Positions 1-7,984 of a stretch of 22,330 nt of DNA are shown here, one piece after another. Each line of letters begins with the position of its first letter. Positions within the stretch are counted from its first letter, which is position 1. A program made the translations under genes and the position numbers. The notes beneath the pieces were generated by a model, which saw only the letters and a list, made by a program, of their open reading frames with translations, was not told the origin of the DNA and searched no databases. Origin of the DNA: Bacteroidales bacterium Bact_23 (GTDB lineage: Bacteria > Bacteroidota > Bacteroidia > Bacteroidales > Lentimicrobiaceae); contig LUZO01000358.1 in NCBI GenBank assembly GCA_001603685.1, positions 1-22,330 of the forward strand, given 5' to 3'.

Positions 1-29
1 ATATACAATATATTTAAGTAATTTAGTGC

Positions 30-82
30 ATTGTGTTCAATACTTCATTTGTTGCTACATTTGCCATGTTCTGCTTTAGCAG
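30..82 (+). promoter_or_regulatory. Putative promoter and leader hairpin of the rnf operon
   Basis: A perfect Bacteroidota -7 element (TACATTTG, 56-63) lies 60 bp before the rnfB start. An ATTG at 30-33 could be the -33 box, but the 22 bp spacing is one more than usual. The start of transcription would be near 70. CTGC-TTTA-GCAG at 71-82 can form a small hairpin at the very 5' end of the mRNA. The -7 box match is seen directly; the transcription start is inferred. Confidence 0.55.
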
Positions 83-123
83 GTAAATGAACACGGAATT
101 AATTGTACCTAAAAGAGTTGACA

Positions 124-1005
124 GTGAACGAAACCGTATTATTTGCCGTCCTTACCCTGAGCGCTATCGGAGTTGCATCTGCTGTAATTCTCTACTTTGT
201 AGCCCAGAAATTCAGAGTAATCGAAGATCCCCGGATAGATATCGTAAGTGAAATACTTCCCGGAGCCAACTGCGGGGGATGCGGATTGGCCGGATGCCGT
301 GCATTTGCGGAGGAGATTGTAAAATCGGAAGACCTTTCCAAGCTGAGCTGCCCGGTGGGCGGTAACGACACCATGAAGCAGATTGCTGCGGTTTTGGGTC
401 TCGAAGCGGAAGAAAAGGCGCCGATGATTGCTGTGCTTCGATGCAACGGAAGCCGTATAAACGCACCCCAGAAGGTGATATACGACGGCGCACCTTCCTG
501 TGCCTTTGCACACGCCCTCGCATCCGGCGAAAGTGGCTGCCCTAACGGCTGCCTCGGCCTTGGCGACTGCGTGGTGTCGTGCCAGTTCGATGCCCTTTAT
601 ATCAGCCCCGAAACCGGCTTGCCCGTGGTGAGCGAAGAGAACTGTACCGCATGCGGCGCCTGTGTTACCGCCTGCCCGCGCAGCCTCTTCGAACTCAGGA
701 AAAAAGGGCCGAAAAACCGCAGAATCTTCGTCGCATGCCGCAATACCGAAAAGGGTGCGCCAGCCAAAAAGAATTGCGATGTGGCCTGCATCGGCTGCGG
801 CAAGTGTGTGAAAGCATGCCCGCACGATGCCATTACGCTGGTGAACAACCTGGCGTATATCGATTTTGAGAAATGCAAGCTCTGCCGCAAGTGCGCCCCC
901 GTTTGCCCCACCGGATCCATTCTGGAGATCAATTTCCCGCTGAAAAAAGATAAACCCGGCGAACCCGACGCGGAAAAAGTAGCCGAACCGGTTACTGCCG
1001 GCTAA
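124..1005 (+). CDS. rnfB: Rnf complex subunit B, multi-cluster ferredoxin-like iron-sulfur protein
   Basis: RnfB accepts electrons from reduced ferredoxin and passes them into the membrane Rnf complex. The protein starts with one hydrophobic anchor helix (about residues 4-26), followed by the RnfB-type Fe-S domain with ANCGGCGLAGC (C50, C53, C58, plus C76). Downstream lie four cysteine-rich ferredoxin-like motifs, including NCTACGACVTACP, IGCGKCVKACP and KCKLCRKCAPVCP, enough ligands for several [4Fe-4S] clusters. There is no ATG near the N-terminus. I chose GTG at 124 because AAAGAG (112-117) sits 6 nt upstream and the anchor then begins at the usual distance; TTG at 103 or 118 are alternatives in the same frame. 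It is the first gene of a six-gene operon, 51 bp before rnfC. The identity is secure; the start is moderately so. Confidence 0.95.
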   Translation: MNETVLFAVLTLSAIGVASAVILYFVAQKFRVIEDPRIDIVSEILPGANCGGCGLAGCRAFAEEIVKSEDLSKLSCPVGGNDTMKQIAAVLGLEAEEKAPMIAVLRCNGSRINAPQKVIYDGAPSCAFAHALASGESGCPNGCLGLGDCVVSCQFDALYISPETGLPVVSEENCTACGACVTACPRSLFELRKKGPKNRRIFVACRNTEKGAPAKKNCDVACIGCGKCVKACPHDAITLVNNLAYIDFEKCKLCRKCAPVCPTGSILEINFPLKKDKPGEPDAEKVAEPVTAG

Positions 1006-1056
1006 TTCCATTTTGTGTGTCAACAAATTATAAACCAATACGCGGAGGAAAATAAT

Positions 1057-2388
1057 TTGAAAACTTTTAAAATTGGCGGAATTCATCCGGAGGAGAATAA
1101 GCTTTCTGCCGATAAGCCCATTGAGGTTCTCCCGTTGCCGTCGAAAGTATATATCCCTGTTTCACAAAGCCTTGGAGCCCCTTCGAAAGTGATTGTGGAG
1201 AAGGGTGCCGTAGTGAAAACAGGCCAGGTAATTGCAAAGGGAGAGTCTTTCATTTCATCCAATGTCCATTCGTCGGTATCGGGAACGGTTACCAAAATCG
1301 ACGATATCACCGATACCTCCGGCTACCGGCGGAAAGCCGTCTTCATTGATGTGGCCGGCGATGAGTGGGAGGATGGAATTGACCGCACCCCTGAAATAAA
1401 GCACGAAATCACCCTCGATCGCGATGAAATTGTTCGCAAAATCAACGAGATGGGGGTTGTAGGCCTTGGCGGAGCCACCTTCCCATCGCATGTGAAGCTG
1501 ATGGTTCCCGAAGGACGAAAGGCTGAATATCTGATCATTAATGGCGTGGAGTGTGAGCCCTACCTCACCTCCGACCACCGCCTGATGCTCGAGCGCGGCG
1601 AAGAGATGGTAATCGGGGTGAAAATCCTGATGAAAGCGCTGGGTGTGAGCAAGGCATTCATCGGAATTGAAAAGAACAAGAAGGATGCCATCGTACACCT
1701 GAGCATGATTTGCTCGAAACTCAGCGGAATTGAGGTGGTTCCCCTGAAGGTGAAATATCCCCAGGGCGGTGAAAAACAGCTGATCAAGGCGGTGATCAAC
1801 CGTGAGGTTCCCTCAGGAAAGCTGCCCATTGAGGTGGGATGCGTGGTGAACAATGTGGGAACCGCGCTGGCGGTTTATGAAGCGGTTCAGAAAAACAAGC
1901 CGCTGATTGAACGCGTGGTTACCGTTACCGGAAAAACGGTTCAGAAGCCGTCGAATCTGCTGGTGCGCATCGGAACGCCCGTCAGCACACTGATAGATCA
2001 TGCCGGCGGCCTGCCCGAAGATGCCGGAAAGGTGATCAGCGGAGGCCCGATGATGGGAAAAGCCCTCACCTCGCTGGATATCCCCGTGGTAAAAGGCACC
2101 TCGGGAATCCTGATTATGAAAGGGGAGGAGTCGAAGCGGGCTGCCGCACTGAACTGCATCCGCTGTGCCCGCTGCATCTCGGTTTGTCCGATGGGACTGG
2201 AGCCCGTTCTGCTGGCACAGCTCTCGGAAAATCAGTTGTTTGAACGCGCCGAAAAGGAAAGAATCATGGATTGCATCGAATGCGGTTCATGCCATTACAC
2301 CTGCCCGGCCGGCCGTCCGCTGCTCGATTATCTCAGATTAGGCAAAAACAAAACCGGAATACTCATCAGAAACAGGGGGAAGAAATAA
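1057..2388 (+). CDS. rnfC: Rnf complex subunit C, NADH/FMN-binding iron-sulfur protein
   Basis: RnfC is the peripheral, cytoplasmic subunit that reduces NAD+ with electrons from ferredoxin. It opens with the family N-terminus KTFKIGGIHPEENK, has a biotinyl/lipoyl-like segment (HSSVSGTV), the glycine-rich nucleotide/FMN motif GLGGATFPSHVK (about 136-147), and ends with two [4Fe-4S] motifs, CIRCARCISVCP (from C367) and CIECGSCHYTCP (from C406). The open frame extends upstream to GTG 1015, but the TTG at 1057 has a clear GGAGG (1044-1048) 8 nt before it and gives 443 residues with the usual N-terminus, so I placed the start there. The stop is followed one base later by the rnfD ATG, which implies coupled translation. 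Confidence 0.95.
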   Translation: MKTFKIGGIHPEENKLSADKPIEVLPLPSKVYIPVSQSLGAPSKVIVEKGAVVKTGQVIAKGESFISSNVHSSVSGTVTKIDDITDTSGYRRKAVFIDVAGDEWEDGIDRTPEIKHEITLDRDEIVRKINEMGVVGLGGATFPSHVKLMVPEGRKAEYLIINGVECEPYLTSDHRLMLERGEEMVIGVKILMKALGVSKAFIGIEKNKKDAIVHLSMICSKLSGIEVVPLKVKYPQGGEKQLIKAVINREVPSGKLPIEVGCVVNNVGTALAVYEAVQKNKPLIERVVTVTGKTVQKPSNLLVRIGTPVSTLIDHAGGLPEDAGKVISGGPMMGKALTSLDIPVVKGTSGILIMKGEESKRAAALNCIRCARCISVCPMGLEPVLLAQLSENQLFERAEKERIMDCIECGSCHYTCPAGRPLLDYLRLGKNKTGILIRNRGKK

Positions 2389-2389
2389 T

Positions 2390-3397
2390 ATGAACTTACT
2401 TACAGTTTCGGGATCACCCCATATTCATACGCAGCAAAGCGTAAAATCGATCATGTATGGCGTGGTTATCGCCATGATTCCGGCCATCTTCGTTTCCGTC
2501 TATTTCTTCGGACTGGATGCTGCCAGGGTAATTCTCATCTCCGTTGCCGCCTGCCTTCTGGTTGAGTGGACCATTCAGAAGTATCTGCTCAAGGGGCCTG
2601 TTTCCATTACCGATGGCAGCGCCGTAGTTACGGGGATTCTGCTGGCGTTCAATGTTCCGGCCAACCTTCCCTGGTGGATACTGGTGATTGGCGCCATCGT
2701 TTCAATCGGAATCGCAAAAATGTCTTTTGGCGGGCTGGGAAAGAATCCTTTCAATCCGGCATTGATCGGCCGTGTTTTCCTGCTGATCTCTTTTCCCGTT
2801 CAGATGACCTCATGGCCGGTGCCCAAAGGGCTTTTCGGCAGCCAGATTACCGATGCCATCACCGGCCCGACTACCCTCGGAGTGCTGAAGGAAGGGCTCG
2901 ATGCCGGCAAAACGGTGCAGGAGATTATGGCTTCGCCCGAGTTTCCCGGATACCTGAATGACCTGCTTGGCGCTCAGGGCGGATCACTGGGTGAGATATC
3001 GGCCATCGCTCTGCTGCTGGGAGCCGCCTATATGCTTATCCGCAAAATCATCACCTGGCACATTCCCGTTGCCTACCTCGGATCAGCCGTTATCTTCTCG
3101 GGAATTCTGTGGCTGGTGGACCCCACCCGTTTTGTGGATCCGGCTATCCATCTGCTGGCCGGCGGAATGATGCTCGGCGTGTTCTTTATGGCCACCGATA
3201 TGGTAACCTCGCCCATGACGCCCATGGGGCAGATTGTCTTCGGGGTGGGAGCGGGGCTGCTCACCATTATGATCAGGGTGTGGGGCGCCTATCCCGAAGG
3301 GGTATCGTTCGCCATCCTGATTATGAATGCCTTTGTTCCATTGATCAACAATGCTTTTAAACCTAAACGATTCGGGGAGGTAGTGAAAAATGGCTAA
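2390..3397 (+). CDS. rnfD: Rnf complex subunit D, FMN-carrying membrane protein
   Basis: RnfD is an integral membrane subunit of the electron path and ion channel, homologous to NqrB. The 335-residue sequence is dominated by hydrophobic helices, and carries GGLGKNPFNPALIGR (from about 114), the conserved NPFNPA signature of NqrB/RnfD. The covalent-FMN motif, usually (S/T)GAT, is read here as TGPTTL (158-163), with T161 as the likely flavin-bearing threonine; the alanine is replaced by proline. The ATG follows the rnfC stop by one base, with a GGGGGAAG ribosome site at 2375-2382. The 3' end overlaps rnfG by 8 bp. The role is known from the family; the FMN site is inferred. Confidence 0.95.
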   Translation: MNLLTVSGSPHIHTQQSVKSIMYGVVIAMIPAIFVSVYFFGLDAARVILISVAACLLVEWTIQKYLLKGPVSITDGSAVVTGILLAFNVPANLPWWILVIGAIVSIGIAKMSFGGLGKNPFNPALIGRVFLLISFPVQMTSWPVPKGLFGSQITDAITGPTTLGVLKEGLDAGKTVQEIMASPEFPGYLNDLLGAQGGSLGEISAIALLLGAAYMLIRKIITWHIPVAYLGSAVIFSGILWLVDPTRFVDPAIHLLAGGMMLGVFFMATDMVTSPMTPMGQIVFGVGAGLLTIMIRVWGAYPEGVSFAILIMNAFVPLINNAFKPKRFGEVVKNG

Positions 3398-3968
3398 AAT
3401 GGAATCATCGTTCAAGAATATGACGCTTGTACTGCTGGGTATCTCGCTGGTTACCTCATTTGCCCTCGGCGCCGTCTATAATCTTACCAAAGAACCCATC
3501 GAAAAAGCCCGTCAGCTGAAGAAAGAGCTGGCCATCAAACAGGTTGTTCCCGATTTTGAGCGCCTGGAAACCGTTGAAGTGTTGCCTGATGAAGGCGGAG
3601 ATCCCGTGGTGATCAACAAAGCCATGCAGGGCGACGAGGTGGTCGGCTATGCCGTGGAAACATACAGCAAAAAGGGATTTGGTGGCGATGTGCTGCTGAT
3701 GGTGGGCTTTCTGCCCGATGGAAGCATCTACAACACCGCCGTGCTGGGACACTCTGAAACTCCCGGACTGGGTGATAAAATGGATGCCGCAAAATCGAAG
3801 TTTTCGGAGCAGTTCAAAAATCAGAATCCGGAGTCGTTTAAGCTGAAAGTGAAAAAGGACGGCGGACAGGTGGATGCCATCACCGCTGCAACCATCAGCT
3901 CAAGGGCGTTCTGCGACGGAGTTCAGCGCGCTTACGATGCAGTTAAAAAGGAAGGAGGAACCAAATGA
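3390..3968 (+). CDS. rnfG: Rnf complex subunit G, covalent FMN-binding periplasmic subunit
   Basis: RnfG carries a covalently bound FMN on the outer face of the membrane and shuttles electrons between the Fe-S centre of RnfA/E and RnfD. It has a single N-terminal membrane anchor (about residues 10-30) and a soluble FMN_bind domain containing GHSETPGLGDK (120-130) and the flavinylation motif DAITAATIS, in which T168 would hold the FMN. The 192-residue length is normal. The start ATG lies inside the end of rnfD, with GGGGAGG at 3374-3380 as the ribosome site, and its stop overlaps the rnfE start (ATGA). Flavinylation would need an ApbE transferase, which is not in this window. Confidence 0.95.
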   Translation: MAKMESSFKNMTLVLLGISLVTSFALGAVYNLTKEPIEKARQLKKELAIKQVVPDFERLETVEVLPDEGGDPVVINKAMQGDEVVGYAVETYSKKGFGGDVLLMVGFLPDGSIYNTAVLGHSETPGLGDKMDAAKSKFSEQFKNQNPESFKLKVKKDGGQVDAITAATISSRAFCDGVQRAYDAVKKEGGTK

Positions 3969-4546
3969 ATCAGTTAGAGAATTTTACAAAAGGATTTATC
4001 AGAAACAATCCGGTTCTGGTGCTTCTGCTGGGTACCTGCCCCACGCTGGGAGTTACCACCTCGGCCATCAACGGGCTGGGAATGGGGCTGGCCACCACCT
4101 TTGTTCTGGTGATGTCGAACCTGGCCATTTCGCTGATGAAAAATCTTATTCCCGATAATGTCCGCATCCCGGCGTTTATCGTAATCATCGCATCCTTCGT
4201 TACCATAGTTGACCTGTTTATGGCCGGCTATGCCCCGGCACTGCACGAGCAACTGGGACTCTTTATCCCGCTGATTGTGGTGAACTGTATCGTACTGGGC
4301 CGCGCAGAAGCCTTCGCCTCGAAAAACGATGTCTTCTCTTCGGTAATCGACGGGCTGGGTATGGGACTTGGCTTTGCCTTTGCACTTGTGATGCTGGGCA
4401 GCATCCGCGAAGTACTCGGCGGCGGCACCTTCTTCGGCCTCAGGTTCATGCAGGGCGACGGAATCCTCGTTTTCGTTCTGGCACCGGGTGCATTCATCGC
4501 ACTGGGATATCTTATCGCACTGATTAACAAACTGCGCAAAGCATAA
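3965..4546 (+). CDS. rnfE: Rnf complex subunit E, integral membrane protein
   Basis: RnfE is one of the paired, inverted six-helix membrane subunits (NqrD homologue) that form the core of the Rnf ion pump together with RnfA. The family motif GTCPTLGVTTSA near the first helix and VVNCIVLGRAEAFA near residue 108 are both present. C25 and C108 correspond to the residues known to ligate the intramembrane [2Fe-2S] cluster shared with RnfA. The ATG overlaps the rnfG stop by 4 bp and follows a strong purine-rich site (AAGGAAGGAGGAA, ending at 3960). The 193-residue length is normal. Nothing looks damaged. Confidence 0.95.
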   Translation: MNQLENFTKGFIRNNPVLVLLLGTCPTLGVTTSAINGLGMGLATTFVLVMSNLAISLMKNLIPDNVRIPAFIVIIASFVTIVDLFMAGYAPALHEQLGLFIPLIVVNCIVLGRAEAFASKNDVFSSVIDGLGMGLGFAFALVMLGSIREVLGGGTFFGLRFMQGDGILVFVLAPGAFIALGYLIALINKLRKA

Positions 4547-4576
4547 TCACCGGTTACACCTTAAAAAGAAAAAGCT

Positions 4577-5149
4577 ATGGAATACATTATCATCATCATA
4601 TCGGCCATCTTTGTAAACAACATCGTGTTTGCGCAATTCCTCGGGATTTGCCCCTTTCTCGGTGTTTCAAACAAGCTCTCCACTTCCATCGGAATGGGCG
4701 GCGCGGTTATCTTTGTGCTGACGCTGGCCACCATCGTTACCTATCTGGTGTATCAGTTTGTGCTGGTGCCGCTGGGCCTTGGCTTCCTGCAAACCATCAG
4801 CTATATTCTGGTGATTGCCGCCCTGGTGCAGATGGTTGAAATCATTCTTAAAAAGGTAAGCCCGTCGCTCTACCAGGCGCTGGGTATCTACCTCCCGCTG
4901 ATTACCACCAACTGTGCCGTACTGGGTGTGGCCATTCTGGTTATCCAGAAGAACTTCAACCTGCTTGAGAGTGTGGTGTTTGCCGCTGCAACCTCGGTGG
5001 GCTTTACCCTGGCGCTGGTGATTTTTGCCGGTATCCGCGAGCACATGGAACTGATGGGAATCCCCAAGGGTATGCGCGGCGTTCCCATCGCACTGGTGAC
5101 AGCCGGACTGCTCTCACTCGCCTTTATGGGCTTCGCCGGACTGGTATAG
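4577..5149 (+). CDS. rnfA: Rnf complex subunit A, integral membrane protein
   Basis: RnfA (NqrE homologue) is the partner of RnfE in the membrane core of the Rnf complex and supplies the other two ligands of the [2Fe-2S] cluster. The 190-residue protein begins with the hydrophobic segment IIISAIFVNNIVFAQFLG, followed by GICPFLGVSNKL (C25) and ITTNCAVLG (C113), the equivalents of C25 and C108 in RnfE, which reflects their common ancestry. It is the last gene of the operon, 30 bp after rnfE, with only a weak A-rich ribosome site. A strong hairpin follows 28 bp after the stop. Identity is secure from sequence and from gene order. Confidence 0.95.
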   Translation: MEYIIIIISAIFVNNIVFAQFLGICPFLGVSNKLSTSIGMGGAVIFVLTLATIVTYLVYQFVLVPLGLGFLQTISYILVIAALVQMVEIILKKVSPSLYQALGIYLPLITTNCAVLGVAILVIQKNFNLLESVVFAAATSVGFTLALVIFAGIREHMELMGIPKGMRGVPIALVTAGLLSLAFMGFAGLV

Positions 5150-5177
5150 TAAGTTTTTGGTTGTTTGGTTAATATTT

Positions 5178-5218
5178 CCGGGTAACCATGCCTTTGTGGA
5201 AGGGCGTTGGTTACCCGG
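5178..5218 (+). terminator. Strong hairpin after rnfA, probable operon terminator or 3' end stabiliser
   Basis: CCGGGTAACC (5178-5187) is perfectly complementary to GGTTACCCGG (5209-5218), and the interior (GCCTTT with AAGGGC, one G-T pair) extends the helix around a short loop. No long T-tract follows, so it may stop decay rather than terminate transcription by itself. The pairing is seen directly; the function is inferred. Confidence 0.6.
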
Positions 5219-5617
5219 AGGTGTGTTTGGCTAAATCCATCAAACCTCCCTCTACCCATACTGCCTTATTTTGCATACTCGTTATGCTGCTTCTCCAGGT
5301 TTTGTTTCTTTATCTTATCACTTCCCTGAAATTTTGTCATAAATCATTCGTAAATCAATTTAAATCCTGTCGAACTGTCAGAATTTGAGATAGTTGTATA
5401 TAATTTGATCCGGGGTGGCTTCGGTGAGGGCAGGGTGGCTTTTAGAGCAGCATGTCGGGTGGCTTCGAGAGCCTCAGCCACCCAAATACCCCTTTGCCTG
5501 AGGCACCCGAAGGCAGCGCCCAACAGGCTTCCGTAGAAAGGGCGACAACAGAAAAATTTGGAAATAGAAGAAAGACTGAAACAATATATCAACGCATTAA
5601 CTTAAAATCTTCTAGCT
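5219..5617. other. Non-coding spacer with G/C-rich repeats and a second hairpin
   Basis: This 399 bp stretch holds no convincing gene. The sequence GGGTGGCTT occurs three times in 56 bp (starting at 5413, 5433 and 5457). The last copy begins a perfect hairpin: GGGTGGCT (5457-5464) pairs with AGCCACCC (5476-5483), with GAG/CTC pairing inside. A further GCC/GGC-rich stretch to about 5535 (TGCCTGAGGCA, GAAGGC, GCGCC) can also fold. A short direct repeat, CTGTC-GAA-CTGTC, lies near 5367. It could be a dispersed intergenic repeat, a small RNA or the leader of the next gene; I cannot choose from one copy. Confidence 0.4.
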
Positions 5618-6259
5618 ATGGAAAATTTCATTAAAGCTTTGAAAAGCTGTGTGAAGCACTGGTATCTTTACCTGATTCTGGGTGTGGTATTTCTGCTTAC
5701 CGGATTTTGGGTAATCAGCAAGCCGGCGGAGTCGTACGCCGCATTAAGCATTGTTTTCAGCATTACTTTTCTGATTGCCGGAATATCTCACCTGATTCTT
5801 TCGGTTGAAGGGATCAGAACTTCCGGGAACTGGGGCTGGAATATGGCTTACGGAATCGTGCTGCTGATTCTGGGAATTTACCTGATTGGCTCGCCTTCAC
5901 TCTCGAAAGAGGCGCTGGCGATTTATGTCGGTTTTATTTCGCTGTTGTTCTCAATCAGCGCACTGGTGTTCGCCACCGACCTGAAAGCGCTGGGCAGCAG
6001 GCAGTGGGGTTGGCTTCTGGCGCTGGGAATCCTGAGTGTGATTTTCTCTGTGTTTCTGCTGATAAATCCGCTTTTTGCCGGGCTTACCGTGGTGATTTAC
6101 ACCGCATTCTCTTTCTTCTCACTGGGGGTGTTTTATATTACTTACTCTTTCAGGTTGCGGAAAGTGATGAAGATGGTTCAGAAGATTCCGGAAAGCCTGA
6201 AGGAGCGCTACGATTCCTTATTGCTAGAGTTCAGAAACCATTTCAGCGACTTTATCTGA
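5618..6259 (+). CDS. HdeD/DUF308 family six-helix inner-membrane protein
   Basis: The product has six hydrophobic segments (about 16-34, 42-62, 74-91, 98-119, 130-149 and 153-176) in the repeated two-helix pattern of the HdeD/DUF308 family, with typical turns such as LLILGIYLIGSPS and GWLLALGILSVIFSVFLLINP. A charged cytoplasmic tail follows (about 180-213). HdeD was first linked to acid resistance in Escherichia coli, but the biochemical role of the family is unknown, so no function should be assumed here. The ATG is preceded only by A/T-rich sequence, as is usual in this phylum. It stands alone between two non-coding gaps. Confidence 0.8.
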   Translation: MENFIKALKSCVKHWYLYLILGVVFLLTGFWVISKPAESYAALSIVFSITFLIAGISHLILSVEGIRTSGNWGWNMAYGIVLLILGIYLIGSPSLSKEALAIYVGFISLLFSISALVFATDLKALGSRQWGWLLALGILSVIFSVFLLINPLFAGLTVVIYTAFSFFSLGVFYITYSFRLRKVMKMVQKIPESLKERYDSLLLEFRNHFSDFI

Positions 6260-6528
6260 TACTGTACTGAAGCAATTACGGTCTGGCAGTTGTGTTGCCG
6301 CCAATTCCGTATTTCCTGCAAGCCGTGCCGCAGGTTGTTGGTTTCATGTTGAAGCCGGGCCGGCCGGTTTGCGGGAAATTGATCTGCCAGGGATAGGGAA
6401 ATATTGGCTGAACCAAACAGGGTATTGATTGTTTCCATTGACAATTTAATGATAAAGCGTGTGATAAAATAGCTGCCCCGTCAGCTATACTGTAGTCCGT
6501 TCATTTACGAATTCAAAATACATTTCGT
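6260..6528. other. Intergenic gap between the HdeD-like gene and the serine hydrolase
   Basis: I see no gene here. AAGCCGG-GCCGG-CCGGTTT at 6352-6370 can form a 7 bp stem with one G-T pair, a possible but weak terminator for the upstream gene because no T-tract follows. No TAnnTTTG element was found before the hydrolase. Confidence 0.3.
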
Positions 6529-7863
6529 ATGAAATACATGAGTTTTCTTAGAAACTGCAAAGCCGGTTTACTTGCACTTCTTTTATCCGGAACGGTAACG
6601 CTTCTGAATGCTCAGGAGAAGCAGGCGTATCTGTCGGCCAAAGAGAGTGAACCCCGCAACTTTGGCTGGATGCAGGGCTCGCCGCCTCCGGCTGATAAGG
6701 TACTGCGCGCTTCCGACGGTTCGTTTTTTAACTTTCCTGCCCTGCGCTGGAGTGTGGCGCACATGCGCGAATTTCTTCCCACAAAGCAGGTGTCGCGGGG
6801 ACTGGGTGCACCATCCGGACTTGAATATGCCCTGGATGGCAAAATCGACAAGATTGCCTTTTATCCCACCGGCTCCGAAAATCCCATGACCTGGGAGGCA
6901 TCGCTCTGGGCAAACTATACCGACGGAATTCTGGTGATGCACCGCGGAAAAATCGTTTATGAACGCTACTTTGGCGAGCTTCAGCCGGAAAGGGTGCATG
7001 CGGTGATGTCGCTCACCAAATCCTTTACCGGAACCCTGGCATCCATTCTGGTGGTTGAAGGGGTAATTGACGAAAATAAGCCGGTAACGGAGTATGTTCC
7101 CGAGCTGGCAAACTCCGCTTTTGGCGATGCCACCGTCCGCCAGGTGATGGATATGACCACCGGACTGAAATACTCCGAGGATTATGCCAACCCCAATGCT
7201 GAGGTCTGGCAGTACTCGGCTGCCGGTAACCCGTTCCCCAAACCCGAAGGCTACACCGGCCCCGACGGCTATTACGCCTATCTGGAAACGGTTCAGAAAG
7301 ATGGAGAGCATGGCGCAGCTTTCGGATATAAAACCGTAAATACCGATGCGCTGGGATGGATTATTTCGCGCGCTACCGGAAAATCGGTTGCCGATCTGCT
7401 GTCGGAGAGAATCTGGAGCCGGATTGGTATGGAGCAGGACGCCTATTACCAGGTTGACGGCCTGGGAACACCCTATGCCGGAGGCGGCCTGAATGCCAGC
7501 CTCAGGGACCTTGCCCGTTTTGGCGAACTGATCAGAAATGAGGGTAAATGGCAGGGCAGGCAGATATTTCCCGCCGAAGCGGTGGAGGATATCCGGAAGG
7601 GCGGAAGCAAGGAAGCGTTCGCAAAGGCGGGATACAGCCAGTTGCAGGGCTGGTCGTACCGGAATATGTGGTGGATTACCGGCAACGAAAACGGCGCTTT
7701 CAGCGGCCGCGGCGTTCATGGCCAGGCCATCTACATCGATCCGGCCGCCGAAATGGTGATTGTAAGGCTGGCCTCCCATCCCGTAGCCGGAAATGCTGCA
7801 AACGATGCCACTTCGCTGCCTGCCTATCAGGCTGTTGCCGATTATCTGATGAAAAAGAAGTAA
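6529..7863 (+). CDS. Secreted serine hydrolase, class C beta-lactamase fold, NylB-like
   Basis: This 444-residue protein has an N-terminal signal peptide (MKYMSFLRNCKAGLLALLLSG..., ending near NAQ at 27-29), so it is exported. The catalytic SxxK motif is SLTK (S161, K164). The YKTVN segment supplies Y267, 106 residues downstream, close to the Ser-Tyr spacing I recall for the 6-aminohexanoate-dimer hydrolase NylB. VHG (H397-G398) matches the third motif (KTG/HxG). DMTTGLKYSEDY is also typical of the NylB-like branch. Such enzymes are esterases, amidases or peptidases; true beta-lactamase activity is unlikely and the substrate cannot be predicted. It is a single gene, ending in the terminator it shares with the convergent norZ. 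Confidence 0.85.
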   Translation: MKYMSFLRNCKAGLLALLLSGTVTLLNAQEKQAYLSAKESEPRNFGWMQGSPPPADKVLRASDGSFFNFPALRWSVAHMREFLPTKQVSRGLGAPSGLEYALDGKIDKIAFYPTGSENPMTWEASLWANYTDGILVMHRGKIVYERYFGELQPERVHAVMSLTKSFTGTLASILVVEGVIDENKPVTEYVPELANSAFGDATVRQVMDMTTGLKYSEDYANPNAEVWQYSAAGNPFPKPEGYTGPDGYYAYLETVQKDGEHGAAFGYKTVNTDALGWIISRATGKSVADLLSERIWSRIGMEQDAYYQVDGLGTPYAGGGLNASLRDLARFGELIRNEGKWQGRQIFPAEAVEDIRKGGSKEAFAKAGYSQLQGWSYRNMWWITGNENGAFSGRGVHGQAIYIDPAAEMVIVRLASHPVAGNAANDATSLPAYQAVADYLMKKK

Positions 7864-7919
7864 TGCAGGTTGGAAAAATATACCGGAACAATACTTTCCG
7901 GATTACCCGGAAAACAAAC

Positions 7920-7966
7920 CGTCCCTGCCTCAACCGGTGAAGTGTTGTGGCAGGGACGATTCTTTT
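7920..7966. terminator. Rho-independent terminator, probably bidirectional, between the hydrolase and norZ
   Basis: CGTCCCTGCC (7920-7929) pairs perfectly with GGCAGGGACG (7949-7958), with four more pairs inside after one mismatch. ATTCTTTT follows on the plus strand. On the minus strand the stem is followed by GGTTTGTTTTCC, so norZ transcripts could also stop here. A smaller CCGGAA/TTCCGG hairpin lies at 7883-7901. Confidence 0.8.
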
Positions 7967-7984
7967 AAAGCAGTGCCCGGAAAT

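Noticed and set aside
5188..5388. A 66-residue open frame after rnfA
   Set aside because: It starts inside the hairpin stem-loop, has no ribosome site and shows no recognisable domain; one hydrophobic stretch is not enough to call a gene.
5344..5592. An 82-residue minus-strand open frame over the hairpin-rich spacer
   Set aside because: It crosses the structured GGGTGGCTT block and looks like repeat DNA read as peptide; no promoter or start context on the minus strand.
6438..6470. TTGACA with a TAAAAT-like box before the serine hydrolase, a classical sigma-70 type promoter
   Set aside because: The spacing is 21 bp and the primary sigma factor of this phylum uses a different consensus, so the match is likely chance.
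6583..7779. A 398-residue minus-strand open frame opposite the serine hydrolase
   Set aside because: It is the antisense shadow of a gene with all catalytic motifs, without any recognisable domain.
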